In this document: piece by piece, positions 15,095-24,098 of the stretch
How the letters are laid out: the number at the start of each line of letters is the position of its first letter
How positions within the stretch are numbered: position 1 is the first letter of the stretch
Source of the DNA: Candidatus Gastranaerophilales bacterium
GTDB taxonomy: Bacteria; Cyanobacteriota; Vampirovibrionia; Gastranaerophilales; Gastranaerophilaceae
Direction: 5' to 3'
DNA: 33,277 nt
Assembly: GCA_944326535.1 (NCBI GenBank)
Contig: CALVEJ010000016.1
Location: 1 to 33,277, forward strand
Made by a program: the position numbers and the translations under genes
Notes under the pieces: generated by a model
What the model saw: the letters and a program-made list of their open reading frames with translations, nothing else
Told to the model about the DNA's origin: nothing
Databases searched by the model: none

Positions 15095-15111
15095 AAAAGG
15101 AATCGGCATAA

Positions 15112-15145
15112 AAAAAGCAGGATTGATTTTTCAATCCTGCTTTTT
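15112..15145. terminator. Bidirectional terminator between lemA and the glycogen synthase gene
   Basis: Perfect 15-bp stem AAAAAGCAGGATTGA/TCAATCCTGCTTTTT (15112-15126 with 15131-15145) with a TTTT loop. T tracts on both strands serve both convergent genes. Confidence 0.9.
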
Positions 15146-15162
15146 AGATATTCGTGTTTATT

Positions 15163-17535
15163 TTACTGCGTACGACCCGTTCTAAAGAGTTTTACGTACT
15201 TGTCCAAAGCACCGCCGTCTTTTGTCCAGCTGAAATCGTTTTGCATAGCTGTTTTTTGCATCTGTTCAAATTTGTCGTGGTGATTGTAGTATGTATCAAG
15301 TGCTCTTTCCAGCGCTTCACAATATGCAGAATTGTTATCAGAATAGCCTCCGCCGTAAAGAAGTCTTCCGTCCCCTGTTTCATCATAGAATGCTTTTGTT
15401 CTAAATCCGTCAACGTTGTCTTCTATTGTATTTACAAGACCGCCCGTTGATGTAGCAACAGGAAGAGATCCCTTTGCCATAGCTTCCAGCTGTGTCAAGC
15501 CACAGGGTTCAAATACAGACGGAACAATAAACAAGTCAGAGGCAGCAGCAACCAGATTTGTATTCAAAAATCCGTTTATAAGGATAATTCTTTTTCCAAC
15601 ATTCGGGTAAAACTCTGTCATGTAATGTTTAAACTCTTTAAGCTTGTCATAAGAGTCTTTTCTTGAAATAGCTCCGCCTATAATAAATACAGGCAGTTTT
15701 TCTTCCGGTGTATTTTTGTTGTGTTGTGCAAATTTCCACATTGCCTCTTTAAAAATAGAATCAACACCCTTTTGCGGATCAATACGTCCGGAATATGCAA
15801 TTACCGGTGTATTTGAAAAATCATCTTCTTTTATCTCTGTTCTTTCCGGTTCAAAGAGCATATATTTTCTTGTAGGAGGTTCTTCGCTGTAAGAGAGCTG
15901 TTTTTCTCTTTCTATCAGTTGTTTAAATATGCCCATTACCGCATTTTTGTTTTCAATTTTCTTATCCAGAGAATCAGCATCATATGCTTTTAACTCAAAT
16001 TTTGTAAAATCAATTTGAGGTGCATTTTCATCCGGCAGGGTAAGATCATTTTTTGTAGCTTCACAAAGCTTTTTCATATTCTTTTCAGTAGGTTCTATCA
16101 AATTTTTTGAATATCCGTTTGTAATAGGAGTCAACGTATGCCCAGGTCCGTAATATCTGGCTTTCATCAAGTCCATCAAACCTCTGGCTTTTTCATTTGA
16201 CTTAACAAGTTCCTGAGCATAGTTTTCAGATACGGGAACGACTCTGTCCGCCAGCGCCATGCCTGTTTTTGCACAGTTAAAATCCCTATAGCGCATAAGT
16301 GCATTTTTGTCTTCCTGCGATGCTTCATCCCAGCTTTTTGCTCGCTGTAGAATTTCATTGCCGTAAGAACCGAACATTGTGCCAAAAACATTAGTCCTGT
16401 TCCAATCACTTGTGGTATTTCCCTGATGTTCGCAGTTGTGCACAATGTAAATTGTCGGCACTTCATCAAAATATCTGCCGGTTTCTTTCGAAATAGCACC
16501 GGTATCGGCTTCTGCATTTGCCGTATAATGCATCATTGCAGCCAACGGGCCCGCATGCCAATCGTTTAGAACAACAACATTCGGTGCGCTAAGAGTATCA
16601 AAATCACCCTCTTTGATATTTTTCATCAGTTCATAAACACATTTTGAGAAAAATACCATTCTGTATACAGGGTCAGAAAATTTTGTATCGGCATAAGGCG
16701 TATTGTTATTTGTAGCCTTTTTGTTCTTGTCTTTTATATTAAAAAACTGATTGTATGCCGTAGGCTGACCGTTCACATCTTTTCCGTATTCCGGAATTTC
16801 AAAAAAGATGTATTTTGTCGGCTTGGGTTTATCTTTAAATAACTCTGCAGTAAAGACTCTTACATCAATATCCTGCAGTCTGGTATTGTGCGGCGGACCA
16901 AAATACATAGGAACATTTATTGTTCCCTGATAATTAACGGGAATTTCCTTTTCTCCCCGTTTGCCATAGTGGTAAAAATACCTTCCGTCCCTATTTTCAA
17001 GTCTGTATTCCTTACCGTTTACATACATAGGGGTGACAACAGACATATAGTTCTTTTTGTCTTCTCTGAATTTGTAATTGAAACTGTTCGGCAAATCTGC
17101 CGCTACTTTTCCGAGTCCACCGTCAGATTTGAACTCGTCTGTTTCATCAGATACCATCCATCCGTTAATACCGTCTATCTTTGGCCACGGTCTTTGTGCG
17201 TTAATTCTTGATGTCGCTTCATTAAAAATTTTACTTTTTGCGTAGTCAGAAAGTGTCGGTGAAAACACATCAACATCAAAATCCATTCCGTATGGTCTTA
17301 CGTAAGACATATTCATCGGAATAACAGGAGCATACTCTTTGTCTTTTGTTCCATGACGTGTTGGATTGTAGCCAAAAGACACAGCCGATTTATTGCTGGC
17401 ACCCAAGGCTGTCAAAAAATGTTCAAGCTGATTATTCTGTACGTTTTTTTGCTGAACTTGATTTGCATTTTTAGATTTACTGACTTGATTATTCCTGTTT
17501 TCAACGCTTACAGGTAAAATTTTAGTTACCGGCAC
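15163..17535 (-). CDS. glgA: Glycogen/starch synthase (GT5-like) with long N-terminal extension
   Basis: 790 residues, against about 480 for a typical GlgA, which elongates alpha-1,4-glucan from ADP-glucose. The GT5 pattern is clear: FKSDGGLGKVAADLP (the KxGGL ADP-glucose loop, about 136), VVLNDWHAG, IVHNCEHQGN, ITNGY, AYSGRIDPQKG and EPCGLTQLEAMAKG-LPV-TGGL. The first 125 or so residues are a Q/N/K-rich, probably disordered extension, and further insertions occur between about residues 170 and 280. An upstream in-frame TTG (17559) is rejected because GTG at 17535 has AAGGA 7 nt before it. The donor could be UDP- or ADP-glucose; the family call is firm, the exact activity less so. Confidence 0.85.
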   Translation of the reverse strand: MPVTKILPVSVENRNNQVSKSKNANQVQQKNVQNNQLEHFLTALGASNKSAVSFGYNPTRHGTKDKEYAPVIPMNMSYVRPYGMDFDVDVFSPTLSDYAKSKIFNEATSRINAQRPWPKIDGINGWMVSDETDEFKSDGGLGKVAADLPNSFNYKFREDKKNYMSVVTPMYVNGKEYRLENRDGRYFYHYGKRGEKEIPVNYQGTINVPMYFGPPHNTRLQDIDVRVFTAELFKDKPKPTKYIFFEIPEYGKDVNGQPTAYNQFFNIKDKNKKATNNNTPYADTKFSDPVYRMVFFSKCVYELMKNIKEGDFDTLSAPNVVVLNDWHAGPLAAMMHYTANAEADTGAISKETGRYFDEVPTIYIVHNCEHQGNTTSDWNRTNVFGTMFGSYGNEILQRAKSWDEASQEDKNALMRYRDFNCAKTGMALADRVVPVSENYAQELVKSNEKARGLMDLMKARYYGPGHTLTPITNGYSKNLIEPTEKNMKKLCEATKNDLTLPDENAPQIDFTKFELKAYDADSLDKKIENKNAVMGIFKQLIEREKQLSYSEEPPTRKYMLFEPERTEIKEDDFSNTPVIAYSGRIDPQKGVDSIFKEAMWKFAQHNKNTPEEKLPVFIIGGAISRKDSYDKLKEFKHYMTEFYPNVGKRIILINGFLNTNLVAAASDLFIVPSVFEPCGLTQLEAMAKGSLPVATSTGGLVNTIEDNVDGFRTKAFYDETGDGRLLYGGGYSDNNSAYCEALERALDTYYNHHDKFEQMQKTAMQNDFSWTKDGGALDKYVKLFRTGRTQ

Positions 17536-17678
17536 GGTGCATTCCTTTTTTATATACAACTATTTTATGTTTGCTCTAAACCCCGTAAAGAAAAATTTTG
17601 ACATTGTATTTCAATATAAGTTACAAATTTTAATACGGGATAACAATAAAATTATACAAAAAAACAATTGTATTAATA

Positions 17679-17687
17679 TGGTAAAAT
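17679..17687 (+). promoter_or_regulatory. Extended -10 promoter for the SulP gene, leaderless type
   Basis: TG-G-TAAAAT (hexamer 17682-17687), then 6 T, then the ATG at 17694. No ribosome box is available between them. No good -35 box is seen. Confidence 0.4.
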
Positions 17688-17693
17688 TTTTTT

Positions 17694-19316
17694 ATGGATT
17701 TTGTTTCATATATAAAAACAAAGATAAAAATATTTACTGGTGACTTTTTTGGAGGGATAAGCTCTGCAATAATTACACTTCCGCAGGCGCTTGCATTCGG
17801 AGTAGCAACAGGTTTTGGAGCCGGTGCAGGTTTGTGGGGCGCAATCATTTTATGCTTTGTTGCGGGAATGCTTGGACCCAAAGTTTCGTTGATTTCAGGA
17901 GCTACAGGACCTGTTGCCATTGTAATTGCATCTACAATGCTGGCTTTAAATAATAATATCAGTGCAGCAGTGACAACAATGCTTATAGCGGCATTGCTTC
18001 AATTATTTGCATCACTTACAAATCTGCCATCGATGGTAAAATATGTTCCATATCCGGTTATTTCTGGTTTTATGAATGGTGTGGGGATAATAATTATTAT
18101 TCTGCAATTAAATCCTCTTTTGGGACACAAAACTCTGCCTTCTACAATTTCAACAATTACATCCTTGCATGATACTATTCATTCCCTAAATCACAGTGCA
18201 ATGTTCATCGGAATAATAGCATTAATAATTGTTTTTCTTATTCCAAAAACACTCAATAAATTTATACCTTCACAAATTATTGCGCTAATTTTCTGTACCT
18301 GGCTGTCAGTAAAAATGGGACTGAACATTGACAGAATAAGTGAAATTTCAGCGGCATTCCCCGCTTTTGTGCGACCTGACTTAAACATCGAGCATATTGT
18401 AAAATATCTCCCGTATGCATTTACGCTTGCGGTTGTATTTTCTGCTGAAAGTATGATGACGGGTCTTGTTTCAGACTCATTAACAAAATCAAGACACAAC
18501 CCCAAACGCCTGCTTGCCGCACAGGGGATAGGAAATGCAGTATGTGCGATTACAGGAACACTCGGAGGCTCAGCTGCCACGATGAGGAGTGTTGCAGCTT
18601 TGAATGCAGGCGCCACAACAAAGATGTGTGCGGTTATAAACCCGCTGCTTCTAATCATATTGCTTTTTAAATTCTCCGGCTTTGTTGCACAAATACCACT
18701 GGCAGTACTTGCCGCAATATTAATAAAAATAGGCTATGACATTATTGATGTAAAATTGTTAAAAGTTTTGAAATATGCACCGAAAGATGATCTTTATGTT
18801 CTTATTCTCGTATTTGTTTTGACAGTTTTTTACAATCTCATCTTTGCTGTCGGAGCAGGAATAACCCTCGCTGCTTTGCTGTATGCAAAACGTGTCGCTG
18901 ATAAAGCACATCTGGTAGAAAAAACCGTATACGATGAAGAGACAATGAATATAGAAAAAACACTGGAAAGTGACTATCACCACAAAATTCGTGTTGTGCA
19001 TATCTCAGGACAATTTTTCTTTGGTTCGGCAACGCAGCTTATTTCAAAATTTGAAGATATGCTTGGAACAAAATATTTAATAATAAACTATGAATCGGAT
19101 GAACTGCTTGATATATCTGCAATTTTTGCGCTTGAGGATATTATATTGAGACTGCAATCGCAGGAAATAGATATAATTCTGGTTATAAAAAATGATGAAG
19201 TTCTAAAACAGCTGAACGATCACGGCATATCAAAACAAATCGGAAATGAAAAAGTATTTTACACAGAAATGAAAGCAATTGAACATGCAAAAAAACAAAT
19301 AAAGCTTTCTGATTAA
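17694..19316 (+). CDS. SulP/SLC26 family anion transporter with STAS domain
   Basis: 540 residues. The N-terminal part is the Sulfate_transp membrane domain with about 12-14 segments (GGISSAIITLPQALAFGVATG, SGATGPVAIVIAS, PYPVISGFMNGVGIIIIILQL). The C-terminal 100 residues are a STAS domain (KIRVVHISGQFFFGSATQL, LLDISAIFALEDI), which regulates transport from the cytoplasm. Family members carry sulfate, bicarbonate, dicarboxylates or other anions, usually with Na+ or H+; the substrate cannot be told. The start lacks a ribosome box and lies 6 bases after a -10 element. It is divergent from the glycogen synthase gene across 158 bases. Confidence 0.9.
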   Translation: MDFVSYIKTKIKIFTGDFFGGISSAIITLPQALAFGVATGFGAGAGLWGAIILCFVAGMLGPKVSLISGATGPVAIVIASTMLALNNNISAAVTTMLIAALLQLFASLTNLPSMVKYVPYPVISGFMNGVGIIIIILQLNPLLGHKTLPSTISTITSLHDTIHSLNHSAMFIGIIALIIVFLIPKTLNKFIPSQIIALIFCTWLSVKMGLNIDRISEISAAFPAFVRPDLNIEHIVKYLPYAFTLAVVFSAESMMTGLVSDSLTKSRHNPKRLLAAQGIGNAVCAITGTLGGSAATMRSVAALNAGATTKMCAVINPLLLIILLFKFSGFVAQIPLAVLAAILIKIGYDIIDVKLLKVLKYAPKDDLYVLILVFVLTVFYNLIFAVGAGITLAALLYAKRVADKAHLVEKTVYDEETMNIEKTLESDYHHKIRVVHISGQFFFGSATQLISKFEDMLGTKYLIINYESDELLDISAIFALEDIILRLQSQEIDIILVIKNDEVLKQLNDHGISKQIGNEKVFYTEMKAIEHAKKQIKLSD

Positions 19317-19380
19317 AAGAATTAATTATCTTCAATATTTTTTATTGTAAGATATTGTATATCAAAAAGAGGATCTGACA

Positions 19381-21177
19381 TTGGATAGAGAAGAAATATT
19401 ATCACAAATAAACGACCGTATAGCAGAAAAAGATTTTGAAACAGCAAAAAAACAGCTAAATGATTTTGTTGAACAAAATACATCTGACACTTCAACAGAA
19501 GTGCAAAGAATGCTGGGTCTTTGCAATGTAAATCTTGAAAACTTTTCCGAAGCAAAAGAGAACTTTGAAAAAGTAGTGGAAAAAGACCCTGATGATGCAA
19601 CATCATGGTTTTATCTCGGAATAATTTACGAATCGCTGGATGATTTACAAAAATCAATCGAAGCATATGAAAAAGTAATTGAGCTGAGAGAAGATTACAA
19701 AGATGCATACAAAAACCTTTCAGTCGTTTACCTGAAAAAGAAAGAGCACAAAAAAGCTCTGGAATATGCACAAAAAGCGCTGACACTCTCTGATGATGAT
19801 TATCAGGTATATTACATTATCGGAACTGCTTATACATCATTAAAGGAATATGAAAAAGCAGTTGATGCTTTACAAAAAGGCATATCCCTACAGCCCGAAC
19901 ATCCGTTGATGTACAACAACCTTGGTTCCTGCTATCTTGCACTGAAAGATATAAAAAAAGCTCAGGAAGCTTTTGAAAAATCCGTTGAACTTAATCCTGA
20001 TAAAGCAACAAGCTTTTATAACCTTGGAACTGCATATCAGCTGCAGCAAAAACATGACAAAGCTTTTGAATATTTGAAAAAAGCCTATGAAATGGAACCT
20101 ACAGAATTTTATCTTTCTGCGGCGGCACTGGCATCAATCAATGCGGAAAAATGGTCAAATGCAGTAAGCTATTATCAAAAATTAATTGTTCTTCATCCCG
20201 AAAAGCAAAACTTTCAATACAACCTTGCATGCGCTTTTCAGGAACTCGGAAAGTACAACGATGCAATTTCACTTTTGTCCAGACTTGTGCTTTTAAACCC
20301 CAAATCAATTTCAATGGGACACAGGCTGGCACAGTGTTATGAAAAAGTCGGAAATCTTGCTCAGGCAAAAACAGTATATGAAAACCTTATGAGGCTTGGA
20401 AAAATACCTCCCGAAGTATACTACAACTATGCTCTGTTGTGCATGAAAACGAATGACAAAGACAAAGCTGAAAATATATTCAAAAAAGTTATTCAGCTTG
20501 ATGCGACAAATGCGCTTGCACACAAAGATCTCGGTGTTGTATACCTTTCTCAAAGATTATTTGACTATGCAAAAGATGAGTTTGAAAAAGCATATGAACT
20601 TGCTCCCGAAAACTCTCAAATAATCTTTGAACTGGCAAACTTCTACTACGCAACACATGATTATGAAAAAGCAATGGAATATTATGAAAAGGCACACGCA
20701 ATCAGTCCTGAAGATGTTGACATAAACCTTTTCAGAGCAATGACATTGATGGCAACAAACAAACAGGATCAAGCACTTGAAATCCTTCTTGAATGCAGAA
20801 AGAAGGTTCCTGCAGATCATATAGTATTATGCAATATCGGTCTTATCTATCTTAATCAGGGCAATTACGAAGCAGCAAGAGAGTTTTTGTCTGACTCATA
20901 CAGTTTGTTCCAAACACCGGAAACAATGAATGCTCTTGCTATTGCATTTTTTGAACTAAAAGAATACGAAAATGCAAAAAATCTTGCTTCAAAATTGCTT
21001 GAACAATTCCCTGATAATATAAATGTCCTTCTTTTGCTGGCAAAATCCTGTATAGAACTGGGTGATGCACAAAATTCCGTACAGTATCTGGAAAAAATCA
21101 TGAAAATTTTCCCTGACCAGCCGGAGGCAAAAGAGCTCTACGAGAGAATAAAAGGAGTAAACGAATGTACGAACTAA
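19381..21177 (+). CDS. Large cytoplasmic TPR-repeat protein
   Basis: 598 residues made almost wholly of about 16-17 tetratricopeptide repeats (for example SWFYLGIIYESLDDLQKSIE, YYNYALLCMKTNDKDKAE, FELANFYYATHDYEKAMEYY), forming a superhelical protein-binding scaffold. No signal peptide, membrane helix or catalytic domain is seen. The start is TTG at 19381, supported by AGAGGA 7 nt upstream; no ATG fits better. The last 13 bases overlap the queD start, so the two genes are coupled. The partner of the scaffold is unknown. Confidence 0.85.
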   Translation: MDREEILSQINDRIAEKDFETAKKQLNDFVEQNTSDTSTEVQRMLGLCNVNLENFSEAKENFEKVVEKDPDDATSWFYLGIIYESLDDLQKSIEAYEKVIELREDYKDAYKNLSVVYLKKKEHKKALEYAQKALTLSDDDYQVYYIIGTAYTSLKEYEKAVDALQKGISLQPEHPLMYNNLGSCYLALKDIKKAQEAFEKSVELNPDKATSFYNLGTAYQLQQKHDKAFEYLKKAYEMEPTEFYLSAAALASINAEKWSNAVSYYQKLIVLHPEKQNFQYNLACAFQELGKYNDAISLLSRLVLLNPKSISMGHRLAQCYEKVGNLAQAKTVYENLMRLGKIPPEVYYNYALLCMKTNDKDKAENIFKKVIQLDATNALAHKDLGVVYLSQRLFDYAKDEFEKAYELAPENSQIIFELANFYYATHDYEKAMEYYEKAHAISPEDVDINLFRAMTLMATNKQDQALEILLECRKKVPADHIVLCNIGLIYLNQGNYEAAREFLSDSYSLFQTPETMNALAIAFFELKEYENAKNLASKLLEQFPDNINVLLLLAKSCIELGDAQNSVQYLEKIMKIFPDQPEAKELYERIKGVNECTN

Positions 21178-21530
21178 AAGTCATCAGCTCTTTTTCAGCA
21201 GCACACCACCTGCTTAATTACGAAGGCGAATGCGAAAATCAGCACGGACACAACTGGAAAGTTGAAGTTTTTATAAAAGGCGAAAATCTGGACAAATCCA
21301 ATATTCTCGTTGATTTTAAAGTTTTAAAAAGAGAATTAAAAAAAGTTTTGGACAGACTGGACCACAAAGATATAAATGAACTTCCAGAATTTAAAAACAT
21401 AAGTCCGAGCAGCGAAATTTTGGCAAAATTCATTTATGAAGAAATGAACAAAATTTTCCCTCAGGTTTCAAAAGTAGGCGTATGGGAAAATGAAAATTCA
21501 TGTTCAATGTATTATGAAAACTGGAATTAG
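21165..21530 (+). CDS. queD: 6-carboxy-5,6,7,8-tetrahydropterin synthase (QueD family)
   Basis: 121 residues, normal for the 6-pyruvoyltetrahydropterin synthase fold. Zinc ligands His14, His27 and His29 (FSAAHHL, QHGHNW) and the catalytic Cys23 (GECENQ) are present, with NILVDFKVLKRELKKVLDRLDHKDIN typical of QueD. The enzyme converts 7,8-dihydroneopterin triphosphate to the queuosine/7-deazaguanine precursor. AAGGAG lies 7 nt before the ATG, inside the end of the TPR gene. QueC, QueE and QueF are not in the window. Confidence 0.92.
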   Translation: MYELKVISSFSAAHHLLNYEGECENQHGHNWKVEVFIKGENLDKSNILVDFKVLKRELKKVLDRLDHKDINELPEFKNISPSSEILAKFIYEEMNKIFPQVSKVGVWENENSCSMYYENWN

Positions 21531-21564
21531 TAAATCAAACTATTAAGAATAGGAAGAAAAAATT

Positions 21565-22410
21565 ATGAATTTAATACAGGCAATTATAATGGGATTGATG
21601 CAGGGATTGACGGAGTTTCTGCCGGTATCCAGTTCCGGACACCTTGTACTTTCTTCAAGTTTATATAAATATTTTACAAACAAAGATTTTGTCTCCGGCG
21701 GAAACGAGGAAATCGTATTTGACATAATATTGCATGTCGGTACATTACTTGCAGTTTGCCTGTTCTTTAAAGACGACATTATCAGAATAACAAAAGCATT
21801 TATTAACGCATGTATAAAAAGAGATTTTTCTGATGCGGAAGCAAAATTGGCTGCATTCATTTTGATAGGTACAGTTTTTACCGTTCTGGTTGCGTTCCCT
21901 TTGAAAATAATTTCAGAAAGTCTTATTAACCTGCCTTATATAGTCGGTATATTTATATTTTTGACGGGATGTATACTGTATCTCGGAGAATGGGCGGCAG
22001 AAAAGAAAAAAACAAAAACTGACAAAGTTGATTTAAAAACAGCGATAATTATCGGTATTGCTCAAGGGATTGCATCAATCCCCGGTATATCCAGATCAGG
22101 TTCAACTATTTCTACAGGTATTTTTCTCGGACTGGACAGAGTTGCATGCGCAAGATATTCATTTTTGTTAAGCCTGCCGATAATCATCGGAGCATCAATT
22201 TTTTATCCAATTTTAGAAGTTGATTTGCATGAGTTTTTGAACTTCAACTGGCTTGCCTTTGCGGTGGGATTTGTGGTTTCTTTTATCTCCGGATACTTTT
22301 GTATAAAATACTTCCTGCAATTTCTCGGCAAGCACTCTATGAAAGTATTTGCATACTACTGCTGGATTGCAGGTGCGTTTATGTTTGTATTTTTCAAATT
22401 CTTTGCTTAA
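21565..22410 (+). CDS. uppP: Undecaprenyl-diphosphate phosphatase
   Basis: 281 residues, BacA/UppP family membrane protein with about eight segments. Motif 1 is QGLTEFLPVSSSGHL (about 13-27), with the catalytic Glu and Ser, and motif 2 is PGISRSGST (about 173). It recycles undecaprenyl pyrophosphate to the monophosphate carrier for peptidoglycan and surface polysaccharides and, when overproduced, gives bacitracin tolerance. AGGAAG lies upstream of the ATG. It is 34 bases after queD, so TPR-queD-uppP may form one operon, ended by the hairpin at 22438. Confidence 0.95.
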   Translation: MNLIQAIIMGLMQGLTEFLPVSSSGHLVLSSSLYKYFTNKDFVSGGNEEIVFDIILHVGTLLAVCLFFKDDIIRITKAFINACIKRDFSDAEAKLAAFILIGTVFTVLVAFPLKIISESLINLPYIVGIFIFLTGCILYLGEWAAEKKKTKTDKVDLKTAIIIGIAQGIASIPGISRSGSTISTGIFLGLDRVACARYSFLLSLPIIIGASIFYPILEVDLHEFLNFNWLAFAVGFVVSFISGYFCIKYFLQFLGKHSMKVFAYYCWIAGAFMFVFFKFFA

Positions 22411-22437
22411 TTCAAATACATAAACAAAACCAAATAC

Positions 22438-22469
22438 ACCCTTTGCATGATGCAAAGGGTAATTTTTTT
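22438..22469 (+). terminator. Rho-independent terminator after uppP
   Basis: ACCCTTTGCA, TGA, TGCAAAGGGT (22438-22460) followed by AA and seven T. Confidence 0.92.
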
Positions 22470-22527
22470 GTGCAAACTATATAAAGTTACTAGACTTTTT
22501 AAAAAAGTTGGGAGAGGTTAGAAAAAT

Positions 22528-23019
22528 ATGGTTAGTTCAATCGGTTCAATGACGACTGATTTGCTGCAGAATTACAGAGAAATGCAGTTTTCTTCCGGTT
22601 CAACAAAAAACGAAACTGCCCAGAGTTTTGATGAACTTATGTCAAACAAAACACAAAGCAGTGAAAATTCCGATATTGCCGCAACAGGTGGAATTAACGG
22701 CGCATTTGAAACGGAAAAAGACTCCGAAAGCTCTTCTTCATCAAGCACCAAAAGCGAAATGGATCTAAATCAAGATGGTGTAATAACAATAGATGAAGTG
22801 ATGCAGTATGTTGCCATGCAAATGGCACAAGAAATGCAGGAACAAATGGCATCAGATCAAGGCGCCGATCAAATGGCACAGGATGCAGAACAAAATCCTC
22901 AGCAGCAAAAGTCTGACATTCAGGATTTCAAAGCACTGCAAGCAACTCAGGCATACCAAATGGGAGAAAATATACTAAATGCCTCCATTGGATCAGTTAC
23001 ACAGAGTTTTGCGGTATAA
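22528..23019 (+). CDS. EF-hand-containing low-complexity protein
   Basis: 163 residues, rich in Ser, Gln, Met and acidic residues, with no signal peptide or membrane helix. One canonical EF-hand loop is visible at residues 79-90 (DLNQDGVITIDE: Asp79, Asn81, Asp83, Gly84, Ile86, Thr87, Glu90), flanked by a helix after it (VMQYVAMQMAQEMQEQM), so calcium binding is likely. The first 75 residues look disordered. GGGAGAGG lies about 10 nt before the ATG. It stands alone between the uppP terminator and the second dispersed repeat. Target unknown. Confidence 0.8.
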   Translation: MVSSIGSMTTDLLQNYREMQFSSGSTKNETAQSFDELMSNKTQSSENSDIAATGGINGAFETEKDSESSSSSSTKSEMDLNQDGVITIDEVMQYVAMQMAQEMQEQMASDQGADQMAQDAEQNPQQQKSDIQDFKALQATQAYQMGENILNASIGSVTQSFAV

Positions 23020-23036
23020 GAATTAACACAGAGAAT

Positions 23037-23191
23037 GTCCGAGAAAATTTTGCGATAAGAAGAACTCTGTTTTGAGTTGACTAAATGTCAAGCAAAAATG
23101 GATGCGAAGAGCAAAATTTTGGAGTGTCGTTTGAAAAGGTGAGCAGGTGGCGGCTGCGTTGAGCCGGCGGCAACTGCGACACTAGATTAGA
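23037..23191 (-). repeat. Dispersed modular repeat, copy 2 (inverted relative to copy 1)
   Basis: The reverse complement matches copy 1 at 2042-2245 module by module (AATCTAATCTAGTGTCGCAG, then CCGGCTCAACGCAGCCG, CCTGCTCACCTTTTCAAA, AAAATTTTGC, GCAAAATTTTCTCGGAC). It lacks the 90-base insertion of copy 1 and has instead about 43 extra bases between the two AAAATTTTGC arms. The two copies are 21 kb apart in opposite orientation. It starts 17 bases after the EF-hand gene stop. Confidence 0.8.
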
Positions 23192-23201
23192 TAAAATGAG
23201 C

Positions 23202-23224
23202 AAAAAAAAAGACCTTTCGGTCTT
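23202..23224 (-). terminator. Terminator of the ClpX-ZBD/HEAT/RuvX/DUF1292 operon
   Basis: Read leftward: AAGACC, GAAA tetraloop, GGTCTT (23224-23209), then nine T. It lies 128 bases after the DUF1292 stop. The 23225-23351 stretch is AT-rich and shows nothing else. Confidence 0.85.
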
Positions 23225-23351
23225 GAAATATGTTTTTGTTCCTCGTGTGTGGTAGATTTCTCTCTAATTTATTCCTCGTATATATATAAAGTATAGATGT
23301 TATATAAAATTGACATATTAGGAATAAATTATTAAGAAATATTACAATAAA

Positions 23352-23651
23352 TTACTCGGAAACTTCTTCTGAACTGTCCAAAGAATCAATAAATTCAACA
23401 ACTCTGTTAAATTCATCATCATCTTCAATCATTTCAAAAATATATTCTTCACCTTCTTTTGTTAATCGCATTAAGACGACTTCTTTTTCTTCATCGGAGT
23501 CGTCATTTTCATCTTTTGGCAGCAAAAGCCCGTATTCTTTGCCATCTTCTGTTTCGATAATATCAATCAATTCAAAATTGATAATGTTACCCTCTTCGTC
23601 AATAGTTTCTATCAACTGTTCATCCATTTCATCGTGTTCGTGTTTAGCCAT
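23352..23651 (-). CDS. DUF1292 family protein
   Basis: 99 residues, very acidic, with the DUF1292 core DEEGNIINFELIDIIETEDGK and KEYGLLLP. AAAGGA lies 6 nt before the ATG. In Firmicutes a DUF1292 gene (yrzB) also follows the ruvX-like gene (yrrK), and the same order is kept here, 30 bases downstream of ruvX. Biochemical function unknown. Last gene of the leftward operon. Confidence 0.85.
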   Translation of the reverse strand: MAKHEHDEMDEQLIETIDEEGNIINFELIDIIETEDGKEYGLLLPKDENDDSDEEKEVVLMRLTKEGEEYIFEMIEDDDEFNRVVEFIDSLDSSEEVSE

Positions 23652-23681
23652 TGATTTTCCTTTTCTCTTTATTACAACCTT

Positions 23682-24098
23682 TTATTTAGTTCTATCAAGA
23701 TACTGCTGAAGAATTATACAAGCACTTTTCAAATCAACAAGACCCTTGTTTTTGGTATACTTTTTCCCCTGCATAGCAAGGATATTTTCCGCCTGACGGC
23801 TTGATAATCTTTCGTCTTCAAAAATATATTCCATATCCGGTAACTTCTTTTTTAACATATCCGCAAAATCCATGCAATCCTGCGCCTGTTCACCGACCGT
23901 ACCGTTCATATGTTTTGGCAGACCTATCACAATCTTTTTCACCTGATTTGAAAGGCAAAGGTCGACAATCTTTTCAACCGCACTGTCTTGAGGTTCTCTT
24001 GAAATCGTCTCTGCAGGCTGTGCAGTCAGCAGCAAAAAGTCGCTCATTGCAATTCCTATCCTTTTTGTCCCGACGTCAAGCCCCATCACTTTATACAT
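23682..24098 (-). CDS. ruvX: RuvX/YqgF-family nuclease
   Basis: 138 residues, RNase H-like YqgF fold: MGLDVGTKRIGIAMSD with the first catalytic Asp, VIGLPKHMNGT, FEDERLSSRQAE, and the closing DLKSACIILQQYLD with the last catalytic Asp. The family is implicated in 16S rRNA 5' end maturation and was first described as a Holliday junction resolvase-like protein. The ATG directly follows the stop of the HEAT-like gene (TAA then ATG with no gap), so translation is coupled. Confidence 0.93.
   Translation of the reverse strand: MYKVMGLDVGTKRIGIAMSDFLLLTAQPAETISREPQDSAVEKIVDLCLSNQVKKIVIGLPKHMNGTVGEQAQDCMDFADMLKKKLPDMEYIFEDERLSSRQAENILAMQGKKYTKNKGLVDLKSACIILQQYLDRTK

Noticed and set aside
17575..17595. 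Shared TTTACGGGG word upstream of the glycogen synthase gene and, at 29524-29536, of the Q/N/A-rich gene
   Set aside because: Only about 9-10 bases, with different spacing to the starts; not enough to claim a common operator.
23195..23254. 19-codon frame (ATG at 23195) running through the hairpin at 23202-23224
   Set aside because: It coincides with the terminator of the leftward operon and has no ribosome site.
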